DNA from: Bacillus pseudomycoides
GTDB lineage: Bacteria; Bacillota; Bacilli; Bacillales; Bacillaceae_G
Direction: 5' to 3'
Length of the DNA: 64,000 nucleotides
Assembly (NCBI RefSeq): GCF_022811845.1
Contig: NZ_CP064266.1
Coordinates: forward strand, 3,596,001 to 3,660,000
Shown here: positions 7,294 to 15,582 of the stretch, in pieces
Layout of the letters: the number at the start of each line of letters is the position of its first letter
Numbering within the stretch: the first letter of the stretch is position 1
The notes under the pieces: generated by a model
Told to the model about the DNA's origin: nothing
The model's input: the letters and a program-made list of their open reading frames with translations, nothing else
Database searches by the model: none
Position numbers and translations under genes: made by a program

Positions 7294-7560
7294 TAGATAT
7301 ATTATGCTTATAAAGAATGTCAATGGGCTAAATAGGAAAGAATTTTATGCTCACAGTAGTATAAATGAATTAAGTGGTGTGTTAGAGGAAAGAGTGGCGG
7401 ATATTATATTAAAGCCTAATAACCCAACTTTTAAAGCTTCAATAGCAGCAGATAAGAATGGAATTGAATACCCAAGAGAGGCTGATACTGACTATAAAAT
7501 TCTAAATGATATAGCTAACAGACTTGGAAATAATACTGAGGCAAAAGGCAAAATATTGAC
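7283..7560 (+). pseudogene. Truncated deaminase-type toxin domain
   Basis: The frame reads NGLNRKEFYAHSSINELSG, then FKASIAADKNGIEYPREADT, DYKILNDIANRLGNN, AKGKI. This is the N-terminal half of the nucleic-acid deaminase toxins found at polymorphic toxin C-termini (FYAHS, then R..DTDYKILNDIA.RL). The zinc motif C..C that should follow is absent because the frame is joined at about 7560 to the end of an IS200-type element. The toxin is therefore inactive. Confidence 0.65.
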
Positions 7561-8110
7561 TCAAATCCAACTTCTTCACCACGTCTACTGGTGCACCACC
7601 AGTAGTTATCAAACAAAAACTTCTTGCCCAAAACATTTCTTTCCAAAGTTTCTTTTTCACTTGTGGAAATTCTTTCTTTATTAATCGAGAACTCGCACTC
7701 TTATAAGCATTAATGAACTTTGTCATTTCTGTATTAGGGTGTGCCTTGCACAATATATGTACGTGGTCAACATCATGATTTCACTCGACTAACGTTATAT
7801 TGTAGTTCTCAGAAAGTCTTACAAACATGTCCTTTGCATAGTCAGACATATCATCATCGAATACATTTCTTCTGTATTTCACAACTAATACAAGATGATA
7901 ATACAATAAGAACACTGAATGATTATTACTATCTAGTTTCACCGATACACCAACCTTTATATTTTATAAGACTGATTATATTAGGAGCAAAATAAAAAGC
8001 AAAGTCAAGTGCTTTTTGGCTACACCAAACCGAAATTCATTTCCCGCCTACCGTTGGGCTATCGCCCTTTACACGCTTGAGGAAGGAGAATTCTTTCGGG
8101 GAGTGCGATT
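7558..8110 (-). mobile_element. IS200/IS605-family element, truncated remnant
   Basis: The remnant contains a minus-strand tnpA (7562-7942) and about 160 bp of the tnpA-proximal end, including the hairpin-forming stretch CCTACCGTTGGGCTATCGCC at about 8046 and a second GAAGGAGAATTCTTTC fold at about 8084. The tnpA 3' end and the other terminus are missing; the deaminase toxin frame runs straight into it. The right boundary near 8110 is approximate. IS200 elements insert without target duplication, so no repeat is expected. Confidence 0.6.
7562..7942 (-). pseudogene. tnpA: IS200-type Y1 transposase TnpA, nonsense and truncated
   Basis: The minus-strand frame starts at GTG 7942: VKLDSNNHSVFLLYYHLVLV, VKYRRNVFDDD, ITLVE, TGA at 7783-7781, then NHDVDHVHILCKAHPNTEM, FINAYKSASSRLIKKEFP, KEMFWARSFCLITTGGAPVD, VVKK. 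This is the HUH single-strand transposase (histidine motif DHVHIL). The TGA replaces the Trp of LVEW, one base away from TGG. The last residues including the end after VVKK are lost. It cannot make active protein without readthrough. Confidence 0.75.
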
Positions 8111-8144
8111 AAATGTTTTCATTTAATGTCACACATTATAAATG

Positions 8145-8198
8145 AAAAAAGAAGGATAGGTAAGCGGAAACATTATCTGCTTTATCTATCCTTTTTTG
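8145..8198. terminator. Terminator, probably bidirectional
   Basis: AAAAAAGAAGGATAG and CTATCCTTTTTT flank an imperfect stem that includes TAAGCG / CTGCTTT. It lies 30 bp after the lipoprotein gene on the minus strand. Confidence 0.65.
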
Positions 8199-8227
8199 TA
8201 CTACAAATCCCGTCTTCTTTTGCTACT

Positions 8228-9532
8228 CTATTTCGGTAATGTGAATTTCACTTTTTTCCCTTTTGAAATGTCTTTTGCGTCTTTATTTCTCATAGGTCCT
8301 AATTCGATCTCAAAGCTTTTGTTTTTCAAAATCTTTTCATACTGCTCCTGATCTAAGGTGAAAACCTGTAATAACTCGCCAGATGTTCCAACTTTAATCG
8401 AATCATTATATTTGTAATTCAGCAACATGCCTTCGTTGAGCGTATACTGCGAGCCATCATTAACTCTTAGTGTAGAACTTATTGAAGACAACGCAATATC
8501 TTCAGTCTCTTTGTTATCGAGTTTAAATTTGACTGTCAATAAAACAATGCCATTTTTGAAATTTTCAAATCGGGGAGCTTCAACGGAATTTGGCGTGAAT
8601 TTGGTGAATTGGTATCCATCAAATGTAACATTGACAGCACCTAATTGTTCACTTTTATTAATGTTTGATTTTTCACTTAGCATTGTTTTCTCGCCCATGT
8701 TTTCAACGGTTGCTTTATCTTGATAAAAAGTTTTATCTGCTGAAACCTTATCAGAACCTTGTTTATTTAAACTTAACGCAAATTTCCCCGGACTTCCGAT
8801 TGGAGCGTCAAATTTTCCTTTATTAGCCTGCGCTTCAGGAACCATTACTGATACCGTTGATAGCCCCAAAATTTTTGCTAAATCATCTTTACCGAATGGA
8901 TAAGCAGCATAACCAGAAACGGTTTCCCCTGCTTTTACTAAATAATTATTCTTTGGAGACAATTTTTCAGATAATTGTTCTTCTTTTGGGATTAAATCTT
9001 TATAATTACTGTAATCCTTTTTAGCGCCTGTAAATGTTATGTTTAAAGTTGGCATATAATAAACATCTTTATTTGAACTATTCTTTACAGTATAGTGTGC
9101 AAGAATAACCCCGCCATTTGTCTGCCTGTTAAAAGGAATGTCAAAATCGGCATGAAAATCATTCAATTCAACTAATGTATAGTTATCAAGCGATACTGAA
9201 ACATCTTGCAATTTATGTACTTGCGGTTCCTTGTTTTCATAAAGAACTTTTGTTTTACCTTGTGTTTCTTTCTCCATATATGAGATAAGCTTTGAATAAT
9301 CGCTTGAGCTAGCTACCGTATTTTTAGTGTTTGTATCTTTAGATTCTTTTTCTTTTGGTGTATCCTTTTTTTCTTCTTTATTTTCTTTTTGAGTATCTTT
9401 TTTCTCTTCCGTATTTTCTTTTGTCACATTCTCTTTTTGATCATTATTTGCTTTATCACTTTGACCACAGCCAGTTATCATAAGGGCTGCAACCATCACG
9501 ACAGAAAATAAAGACATTACTTTTTTTGACAT
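8228..9532 (-). CDS. DUF5068-type surface lipoprotein
   Basis: This 434-residue lipoprotein has signal peptide residues 1-21 with lipobox ITGC (Cys 22), then a Lys/Glu/Thr-rich linker with repeated KENTEEKKDTQKENKEEKKD (about 30-70), then two similar beta-sandwich-like halves. The halves share the pattern seen in FNRQTNGGVILAHYTVKNS and FKNGIVLLTVKFKLDNKET. I associate this with the DUF5068 lipoproteins of the B. cereus group; the function is unknown. ATG start with a GGGGGAAGAG site. It sits on the minus strand at the edge of the toxin island as a single gene. Confidence 0.7.
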   Translation of the reverse strand: MSKKVMSLFSVVMVAALMITGCGQSDKANNDQKENVTKENTEEKKDTQKENKEEKKDTPKEKESKDTNTKNTVASSSDYSKLISYMEKETQGKTKVLYENKEPQVHKLQDVSVSLDNYTLVELNDFHADFDIPFNRQTNGGVILAHYTVKNSSNKDVYYMPTLNITFTGAKKDYSNYKDLIPKEEQLSEKLSPKNNYLVKAGETVSGYAAYPFGKDDLAKILGLSTVSVMVPEAQANKGKFDAPIGSPGKFALSLNKQGSDKVSADKTFYQDKATVENMGEKTMLSEKSNINKSEQLGAVNVTFDGYQFTKFTPNSVEAPRFENFKNGIVLLTVKFKLDNKETEDIALSSISSTLRVNDGSQYTLNEGMLLNYKYNDSIKVGTSGELLQVFTLDQEQYEKILKNKSFEIELGPMRNKDAKDISKGKKVKFTLPK

Positions 9533-9816
9533 TTCTCTTCCCCCTGTTTTTTCTCTATTAAACTTTTAATCTACACAACCAAATAATTAATTATATCCCC
9601 TCCCTATCGTCTCCACGTTTCATTATAGGAAAAATGTCTATCATTTACCAGCTTTTTCTAGTACCTTGCACCATCCATACACCACGGCAAATTTATGAGG
9701 CGAAAAACAAAAAATAATAAGTTTGTACTTTTCGGAAAATTCTAATTTAGATTATAATAAGATCATAAGTTATTTGTTATGCGATGAATCTTATCTTAAA
9801 ATTGGTGGTGTAATAT

Positions 9817-10397
9817 GTGAAGCATACAAATAAAGAACTAATAAGAATGAGACAAGAGATTATATATAGTGAGAGTGATTTATTAGGGCAAGTAAGAGAA
9901 GTTTTAGAAAAAAAGATGTTAAAACTGCGGAAATATATGATGCGAACAAAGAGGATCTGCATTATACAAGTGAAACATTGCGTGAAAAATTCAATTTGCC
10001 TTTTCCTCAAATTGTTGTAAATGCGGGGCTATACGATCTTAATAATCATTTGAAGTGCATCCCTAAAGAGATAATATATGAAGAACTTAATCGAGAATTT
10101 AAGCGTATAGGCTCGACAAGGAAGAATATTTATAACAGTAAAAGAAATAAGAGCCATTTTCCTTATAGTGATACTTTGAAAATAAGATTAAATCAAAGTT
10201 GGCCAGAAATTTTATTGTGCTGTAATCAATTAAGTGAAGTAAAAAAGTATGATGAAATTTCAAAAGAATTGCTTAAAGATGAATATAAAATGATTAGCAA
10301 AAAATTGGGTCGTGCTGCTACTATTCGAGAGTTAACAGATCGTACTATTTTTTCGCTTGATATATATCGCCAACATTTTTCTACAATAAAAGTATGA
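9817..10397 (+). pseudogene. Homing-endonuclease-associated repeat (HNH_repeat) DNA-binding protein, frameshifted
   Basis: Two frames join into one protein: HTNKELIRMRQEIIYSESDL, LGQVREVLEKK, then (after a +1 shift in a run of seven A at about 9909) DVKTAEIYDANKEDLHYTSE, TLREKFNLPFPQIV and on to the end. The C-terminal part has DEYKMISKKLGRAATIRELT and DIYRQHFSTI, the pattern of small homing-endonuclease-associated DNA-binding repeats. The extra A in a homopolymer could be biological or a sequencing error. A target or partner nuclease is not visible nearby. Confidence 0.55.
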
Positions 10398-10424
10398 ATA
10401 GTCATTATGGTCGAAAGGAATGAA

Positions 10425-10602
10425 ATGGCAATGTTCGATAAAGGTAAGAATCAAACTAACGATATAATTTTTTCATATGATGTTAAGAAAGACGATTAAT
10501 GGCGTTCAAATAGAAGTGATTAAAATAGGTGATGAAGTTGTATCTGGATATCCAACTAGTGAAGGTATTACACAGCTTTTAACAGGTTTAACTACACCTT
10601 AA
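10425..10602 (+). pseudogene. Toxin C-terminal fragment, frameshifted
   Basis: ATG at 10425 (GAAAGGAATGAA upstream) opens MAMFDKGKNQTNDIIFSYDV, KK; a shift near 10486 continues into INGVQIEVIKIGDEVVSGYP, TSEGITQLLTGLTTP ending TAA at 10600. The GVQIEVIKIGDEVVSGYPT ending is typical of small ribonuclease-type toxin tips (EndoU or BECR-like), where the chain ends with a .GV...V....G.I...YPT strand. It lies 29 bp before a helical immunity candidate. The assignment is tentative. Confidence 0.45.
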
Positions 10603-10631
10603 TATTATAGATAATTAAAGGAGATTTTTAA

Positions 10632-11045
10632 ATGTATAAAGAATTTGAGGATTATCTTTTTGGATATTTTACAGTCGACTATTGGTATGATGAAGGATTT
10701 TTAATCGCACAAGAAATGTTACTGGAATTCTCTTCTCATGATTGGAAAGAATTACTTAATACGGCAGTAACCAAACCTTTAGAGTGGCAGCGAAAATTAG
10801 CCTACTGTTTGGATAATGAATGTAGTATGAATGAGTTGAAAGCGCTATTAATAATGTTGGATACAGACGATAAAGAACTATTCGAAATATGCGTAGATAC
10901 GTTGAGAAGCTTTACAAGTTCAGAAAGTAAACAGCTTATATTGGAAAATCCATCAATTATACAGCGAGTAAATGATCTGATTCCACAAGCTGGTGTTGCA
11001 ACTAGAAAAATATTAAAAGACTTTCTTAGTAATATTTATTCATAG
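10632..11045 (+). CDS. Putative all-helical immunity protein
   Basis: A 137-residue acidic, helical, HEAT-like protein starts at ATG with AAAGGAG 11 bp upstream. Repeats such as WQRKLAYCLDNECSMNELKA followed by DDKELFEICVDTLRSFTSS are typical of bacterial immunity proteins. It follows the broken toxin fragment by 29 bp and precedes a SUKH immunity gene, giving a toxin-tail/immunity/immunity order. No signal or membrane segment; a cytoplasmic toxin-binding role is inferred. Confidence 0.55.
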   Translation: MYKEFEDYLFGYFTVDYWYDEGFLIAQEMLLEFSSHDWKELLNTAVTKPLEWQRKLAYCLDNECSMNELKALLIMLDTDDKELFEICVDTLRSFTSSESKQLILENPSIIQRVNDLIPQAGVATRKILKDFLSNIYS

Positions 11046-11120
11046 TTAATTAAGCTTTATTTGATTAAATTAGGAAAACAAAGAAAGATTATCAATTAAA
11101 GAAAGGGAATGAGGCATATC

Positions 11121-11549
11121 ATGAGAAAAATCAAGTGGTTATTTTCAGAAGAAATAGTAGATGAACAAATAATAAATAAAGTAGAAAAATCGTTTGGAGT
11201 AAACTTTCCATACGATTATAAAGAATGTGTTAAAAAATATAATGGCGGATATCCAGAGCCAAATACTTTTGAATTTGTAACTGGGGGAGAAGGTGTAATA
11301 AATGATTTATTAAGTTTTACAAGTGAAGAAATGAATATAGGGATGTTTTACGATCCAATACAGCCTGAGATAGAGGGGATTATTCCTTTTGCGAAGGATC
11401 CTTTCGGAAATCTAATATGTTTTGACTATCGTGCGGATAAACTATCACCAACAATTGTATTTTGGGATCATGAGGAACAAGGAGAAGCAGCTATAGAGAT
11501 AATTTGTCATACATTTTCAGAGCTATTAGATGGATTGCATGATGATTAA
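11121..11549 (+). CDS. SMI1/KNR4 (SUKH-1) family immunity protein
   Basis: A 142-residue protein uses ATG 11121, chosen over 11109 because GAGG at 11111-11114 is spaced 6 bp from it. Characteristic SUKH features are the N-terminal helix then GVNFPYDYKECVKKYNGGYP, the turn EGIIPFAKDPFGNLICFDYR and the strand PTIVFWDHEEQGE. SUKH proteins are major immunity modules of contact-dependent and secreted polymorphic toxins. Length is typical. It ends the island and is followed by a strong terminator. Confidence 0.9.
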   Translation: MRKIKWLFSEEIVDEQIINKVEKSFGVNFPYDYKECVKKYNGGYPEPNTFEFVTGGEGVINDLLSFTSEEMNIGMFYDPIQPEIEGIIPFAKDPFGNLICFDYRADKLSPTIVFWDHEEQGEAAIEIICHTFSELLDGLHDD

Positions 11550-11617
11550 AAATCTAATAAAGTAATTAGGAAAGTAAAGGGAATACATATGAATTTTGAA
11601 TATACATGTATCCTCTA

Positions 11618-11654
11618 AAAAAGAACCTTCGTGGTAATATCGAAGGTTCTTTTT
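11618..11654 (+). terminator. Terminator after the SUKH gene
   Basis: The stem AAAAAGAACCTTCG / CGAAGGTTCTTTTT has a 9-base loop and runs into TTTTT. It marks the right end of the toxin/immunity region. Confidence 0.85.
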
Positions 11655-12037
11655 GCTAGAATATTTATGATTCTTTCGCAGTGAATATTTGTTTGAAACG
11701 GTGTAAATTTTCCTTTTCTTCTCGATTTTTACTTTTGATAAAACACTTAAGAGCAGTGAGTTTGCAGAATAATTTCTGTCTTTTTCTAATAGGTGTCTCA
11801 TACCTGACACCATCATATACAGATCTAAAATAACAATGGTAAATAATAAAGAAGGACCAAAAACTATCCAAAAAGGTTAACTTAGATAGTCTTAAAGAAT
11901 GCTAAGTGCATCAATATAACTAATACTTGTAATATTTGTTGATTTGGCCAAACATAAGATTTTGGAAGTAGATAGGGCCTTATGTGCAGCTTGCATATTA
12001 AAAAACCTCTTTTTCGACAAAAAAATAAATATCTTGC
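11655..12037. other. Intergenic stretch, no convincing gene
   Basis: Two overlapping minus-strand frames exist (11665-11871 and 11526-11816), but neither has a Shine-Dalgarno or recognisable motif. I see nothing else here. Confidence 0.4.
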
Positions 12038-12066
12038 TTGACAGCCGTAAATATAACCGATATAAT
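12038..12066 (+). promoter_or_regulatory. Consensus sigma-A promoter of the T-box transcript
   Basis: TTGACA (12038-12043) and TATAAT (12061-12066) with a 17-bp spacer, a perfect match to the housekeeping consensus. It precedes the T-box leader by about 50 bp, so the transporter is strongly transcribed and controlled mainly by attenuation. Confidence 0.85.
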
Positions 12067-12114
12067 TCGTAGTAATTTCAAAAGAACTTATATTCAGAAT
12101 ATTAGATTGCGTTG

Positions 12115-12376
12115 AATAGGAGTAGTAAGGTCATGTGTTTGTACAGAGAGCTATGGGTTGGTGTGACATAGTCAAATAACATCCTGAACTCGCCTAGGAG
12201 CAGTAAGGTGGAACAGAAGTCTAATTCTTAGTAAATCTTAACGGTTAACCTTCGATAACAGGTTTGTAATCAAACGATTACTGCTAAGGTGGATTCATAA
12301 TGGAATCAATAAGAGTGGTACCGCGTTAAGTAAATGGCTTAGCGTCTCTTTATATAAAGAGATGCTGGGCCATTTT
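12115..12376 (+). promoter_or_regulatory. T-box riboswitch, probable leucine (CUC) specifier
   Basis: Conserved elements in order: AGTAGTAAG (about 12120), CAGAGAGC then the apical stem CTATG...CATAG around GGTTGGTG (12145-12172), the specifier segment CTGAACTCGCC (12188-12198), and the T-box AAGAGTGGTACCGCG (12311-12325). An intrinsic terminator follows (GCGTCTCTTT / AAAGAGATGC, ending TTTTT at about 12376). Placing the specifier after TGAA gives CTC, a leucine codon; reading one base later would give TCG (serine). Uncharged tRNA would stabilise the antiterminator and turn on the downstream amino-acid symporter. Confidence 0.88.
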
Positions 12377-12469
12377 TTATTATATATAGGAAGAAATGGA
12401 GGTTTTATTTGGATTGGTCAATTATATTTATTTATTAATATAAAGAGATTTAATTAGGAGGAAAATACG

Positions 12470-13810
12470 ATGAAACAGACGGAGCAATGGACTTCGAAAT
12501 TAGGTTTTATAATGGCCGCAGCAGGATCTGCAATTGGACTTGGTGCAATATGGAAGTTTCCCTATATTGCTGGGAAGAGCGGGGGAGGAGCATTCTTTTT
12601 AATCTTTATATTGTTTACGGTATTAATAGGTCTTCCGTTATTGATAGCTGAATTTATGATAGGGCGCAGTACACAAAAACAAGCAGTTGGAGCATTTAAA
12701 AGTATCGCACCAAATACAGGTTGGCATTGGATTGGACGCCTTGGCGTTGGAACTTGTTTTATTTTGTTATCGTTTTATAGTGTTGTTGGTGGCTGGGTAT
12801 TAATCTATTTATTCAGAGGAATAACTGGACAATTGATTACACCACAGCAAAATTACAGTTCTTTATTTACAGAAACAATTGGAGATCCTGTTTGGGCAAT
12901 TGCTGGACATTTTGCCTTTATGTTTATTACGATTTGGGTGGTATCAAAAGGGGTACAAAATGGAATTGAAAAAGCGAGTAAATATATGTTACCGGCATTG
13001 TTTGTTCTGTTTGTCGCTCTTATTGTTCGCTCTTTAACACTTGATGATGCGATGAAAGGGGTTAAATTCTTCTTGCAGCCTGATTTCTCAAAAATCACAT
13101 CAGAAAGTATTTTGTTTGCAATGGGGCAATCATTCTTTGCGATTAGTATAGGGATTTCAATTATGGGCACGTATAGTTCTTATTTAAATAAAAAAGAAAG
13201 TTTACCACGTTCAGCGGTAACAATTGTTGGATTGAACCTATTTGTTTCTTTATTTGCAGGGCTTGCTATCTTTCCAGCAGTATTTTCACTAGGAATGGAG
13301 CCGACAGAAGGACCAGGTTTGTTATTTATCGTATTACCATCTGTATTTAGTCAAATTCCATTTGGGAATTTCTTCTTAACAGTATTTCTTGCGCTATTTA
13401 CATTTGCAACGTTAACATCTGCGTTTTCCCTACTTGAAACGGTTGTTTCAGCACTAGCGAATGGGCAGCAAGAAAGAAGAAAGAGGTTGTCGTGGATAAT
13501 TGGATTTTTAATTTTCTTAATAGGTATCCCATCTGCACTTTCATTTGGTGTATGGAGTGATATTACAATCTTCGGTAAAAACATTTTTGATGCGGTAGAC
13601 TTTTTATCTAGTAATATTTTAATGCCATTTGGAGCTTTGTTTATTAGTATTTTCGTCTCATTTAAAATGGAGAAAAAGGTACTGAAAGCAGAATTTTTTG
13701 TTGGCGGGAATTACGGGAAATCAGTATTTAGTTGCTGGGTGTTTTTACTTCGATATGTTGCGCCGATTGCGATTGTCATTGTCTTTTTGAATGTGATTGG
13801 GATTATTTAA
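12470..13810 (+). CDS. Neurotransmitter:sodium symporter (NSS/SNF) family amino-acid transporter
   Basis: This 446-residue membrane protein has about 11-12 transmembrane segments. The NSS signature is at the N-terminus: GFIMAAAGSAIGLGAIWKFP YIAG contains the unwound TM1 that binds Na+ and substrate. The second signature FFAISIGISIMGTYSSYLNK (TM6) is also present. ATG start with TTAGGAGG 8 bp upstream. The T-box leader suggests amino-acid responsive expression; the apparent CUC specifier fits leucine, the substrate of the family prototype LeuT, although substrate cannot be read from the protein alone. Single-gene operon ending in a terminator at 13856-13895. Confidence 0.92.
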   Translation: MKQTEQWTSKLGFIMAAAGSAIGLGAIWKFPYIAGKSGGGAFFLIFILFTVLIGLPLLIAEFMIGRSTQKQAVGAFKSIAPNTGWHWIGRLGVGTCFILLSFYSVVGGWVLIYLFRGITGQLITPQQNYSSLFTETIGDPVWAIAGHFAFMFITIWVVSKGVQNGIEKASKYMLPALFVLFVALIVRSLTLDDAMKGVKFFLQPDFSKITSESILFAMGQSFFAISIGISIMGTYSSYLNKKESLPRSAVTIVGLNLFVSLFAGLAIFPAVFSLGMEPTEGPGLLFIVLPSVFSQIPFGNFFLTVFLALFTFATLTSAFSLLETVVSALANGQQERRKRLSWIIGFLIFLIGIPSALSFGVWSDITIFGKNIFDAVDFLSSNILMPFGALFISIFVSFKMEKKVLKAEFFVGGNYGKSVFSCWVFLLRYVAPIAIVIVFLNVIGII

Positions 13811-13855
13811 ATGTAAATGATTGAATATTCAGAAATCATTTGAGGTGCTTAAGGG

Positions 13856-13895
13856 AAAAACCAACCGAATTATTAAAAAAATGCGGTTGGTTTTT
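13856..13895. terminator. Bidirectional terminator between convergent genes
   Basis: AAAAACCAACCG (13856-13867) and CGGTTGGTTTTT (13884-13895) form a stem with A- and T-tracts on either side. It serves both the symporter (plus) and the DUF4097 lipoprotein operon (minus). Confidence 0.85.
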
Positions 13896-13917
13896 AGCCT
13901 GAATAAGTAAATCAATT

Positions 13918-14619
13918 TTATTTATTAAAAGTTATTTTCCCTTTAACATTATTTACTTTTATTTTATCGCTTTTTGCACCTAAGATGGTAACGTGCTTTT
14001 CAATATTATTGATATCAGCTGAACCATCACCAACTTTGGCTCTTATAGATCCTTTTATATCCGTAATAACAACTTTGCCGTTATTATTATCAAGATTAAT
14101 GTCAGAATTTGTATGTGCAATATCTACATTTCCATCTCTATTTGTTACACTTACAGTTCCATTAACGTTGGAAATGTTAATATTACCGTTGACATTAAGT
14201 ATATTTATATCTGAATCGAGATTAGAGACTTTGATATTGCCGTCTCTATGATTTTCTTTAAATTCTACTTTTATGTTTTTAGGTAATGATAGTTTGACAT
14301 CAACCCAAGTTTCACTATTGCTAAAAAATTGTCCATCAAAAGAAGTGTTTAAAGTTGCAATTCCATTTTTGGCTGAAAGATCTAGTTTTAATTTATCCAT
14401 GCTAATACCTCTAGCTTTTGCAGTTATAGAAGCTTCTATTTTATCTGATTTCGGATTTGTTGAAATATCAATATTGCCGTTACGGTTATCTAATGTTAAC
14501 GTTTTAACATCAGTAGCGGATAGCTCCAGTTGTTGTTCTTTTGTTTTACTTTCGGAATTTGAACAACTAGTAAGAATGAAAGTTATTAACATACAGAAAT
14601 AAATCAATCCTTTTTTCAA
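13918..14619 (-). CDS. DUF4097 lipoprotein (LiaG-like)
   Basis: A 233-residue lipoprotein has a signal peptide with lipobox LTSC (Cys 19), then a right-handed beta-helix-like domain of short repeats rich in GNI/NVNGNI/DGNVDI (for example NVNGNINISNVNGTVSVTNR). This is the DUF4097 family, which includes LiaG of the Lia envelope-stress operon. ATG start behind GGAGG. It is the last gene of a minus-strand operon with an ABC permease and ATPase, divergent from a LuxR-type kinase/regulator, which supports a cell-envelope sensing or protection role. Confidence 0.85.
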   Translation of the reverse strand: MKKGLIYFCMLITFILTSCSNSESKTKEQQLELSATDVKTLTLDNRNGNIDISTNPKSDKIEASITAKARGISMDKLKLDLSAKNGIATLNTSFDGQFFSNSETWVDVKLSLPKNIKVEFKENHRDGNIKVSNLDSDINILNVNGNINISNVNGTVSVTNRDGNVDIAHTNSDINLDNNNGKVVITDIKGSIRAKVGDGSADINNIEKHVTILGAKSDKIKVNNVKGKITFNK

Positions 14620-14649
14620 TGTATTTTCCTCCAGTCTTTAATAAAAAAT

Positions 14650-15582
14650 TTAAGCGACATCTTTTTTTACGAATATGGGATATGCAATTCCATGCATGAT
14701 GAATATATGAATTAAGATAAATAGTATAGAAACACTGAAAGTCATGCCTTCTACAGGGGGATTATCATATACGAAACTTGATAAATCCGTATGAGAGAAG
14801 ATGAAATATTTTGTCCAACTGAAACCTTTTAATGAAATACTCATGACAAAACCCGCAATTGCTACTAAAAGAGAAAATACGATAGAGAATGTAGAACTTT
14901 TAAACGCCGCCGAAATCATAAATGCTAAAGTTGCAACAATAATTAAGTAAGGAGTCTTAAATAATAAGCTACCAATTAGTGCCTGAAGGACGCTTGTTTT
15001 TTGAACGGCATGATCTTTGACAAATAAGTAGTCACCATTTATTCCATCAAAGCCTAAAAGAATGCCACTAAATAGAATGGAAAGAAGAAACGTTATCACG
15101 ATTAAGAAAAATCCAAATAATAAGGCGGAAATATATTTAGAAAAATATACTTGTGTGCGAGTAGCGGTTCGTGTTAATAAAAATTTAATTGTACCGGATT
15201 GAAATTCACTTGCAACAATTTCACCAGCTATTATGAGTGTAAGAATGGAGATAGCTATTAAAAAATTTGTACTTTGTCCAATCGTAAAGAACCATGCATT
15301 GTTTGTTGGTTTTATATTACTGTCAATGTAATAATTATTTAGTAAAAGTTTTTTTTCATTTTCTATTTTTTCAATAGGTAATTTTAGAGATTCTTTTTCA
15401 ACTTGAAGTAATGCATTTTCTTCAATAAGAGATGTCTTCCAGTCATCCCCATAATTAACTTGGCTGGAAATCTTTACGTTTAGGAATTGAATGAAAATAA
15501 ATACAACCATAACACCTACCATAATCCAAGTTCTTTTTCGTTTGAAAATTTTCATATTTTCATTTTTTATTAGATTAATCAT
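14650..15582 (-). CDS. ABC-2 type transporter permease
   Basis: A 310-residue permease begins with a TM segment (residues 16-35), followed by a roughly 70-residue extracellular loop and five further TM segments near the C-terminal two thirds (for example FLIAISILTLIIAGEIVASE, then SKYISALLFGFFLIVITFLL). This is the ABC-2 exporter fold. Start ATG 15582 is preferred over 15594 because GGAG lies 6 bp upstream of it. The gene overlaps the 3' end of the ATPase gene, so translation is coupled. With the ATPase it likely forms an antimicrobial-peptide or envelope-stress exporter. Confidence 0.88.
   Translation of the reverse strand: MINLIKNENMKIFKRKRTWIMVGVMVVFIFIQFLNVKISSQVNYGDDWKTSLIEENALLQVEKESLKLPIEKIENEKKLLLNNYYIDSNIKPTNNAWFFTIGQSTNFLIAISILTLIIAGEIVASEFQSGTIKFLLTRTATRTQVYFSKYISALLFGFFLIVITFLLSILFSGILLGFDGINGDYLFVKDHAVQKTSVLQALIGSLLFKTPYLIIVATLAFMISAAFKSSTFSIVFSLLVAIAGFVMSISLKGFSWTKYFIFSHTDLSSFVYDNPPVEGMTFSVSILFILIHIFIMHGIAYPIFVKKDVA

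Noticed and set aside
11526..11871. Overlapping minus-strand frames of 68 and 96 codons after the SUKH gene
   Set aside because: No ribosome binding site, no recognisable motif, and one runs through the terminator of the SUKH gene.
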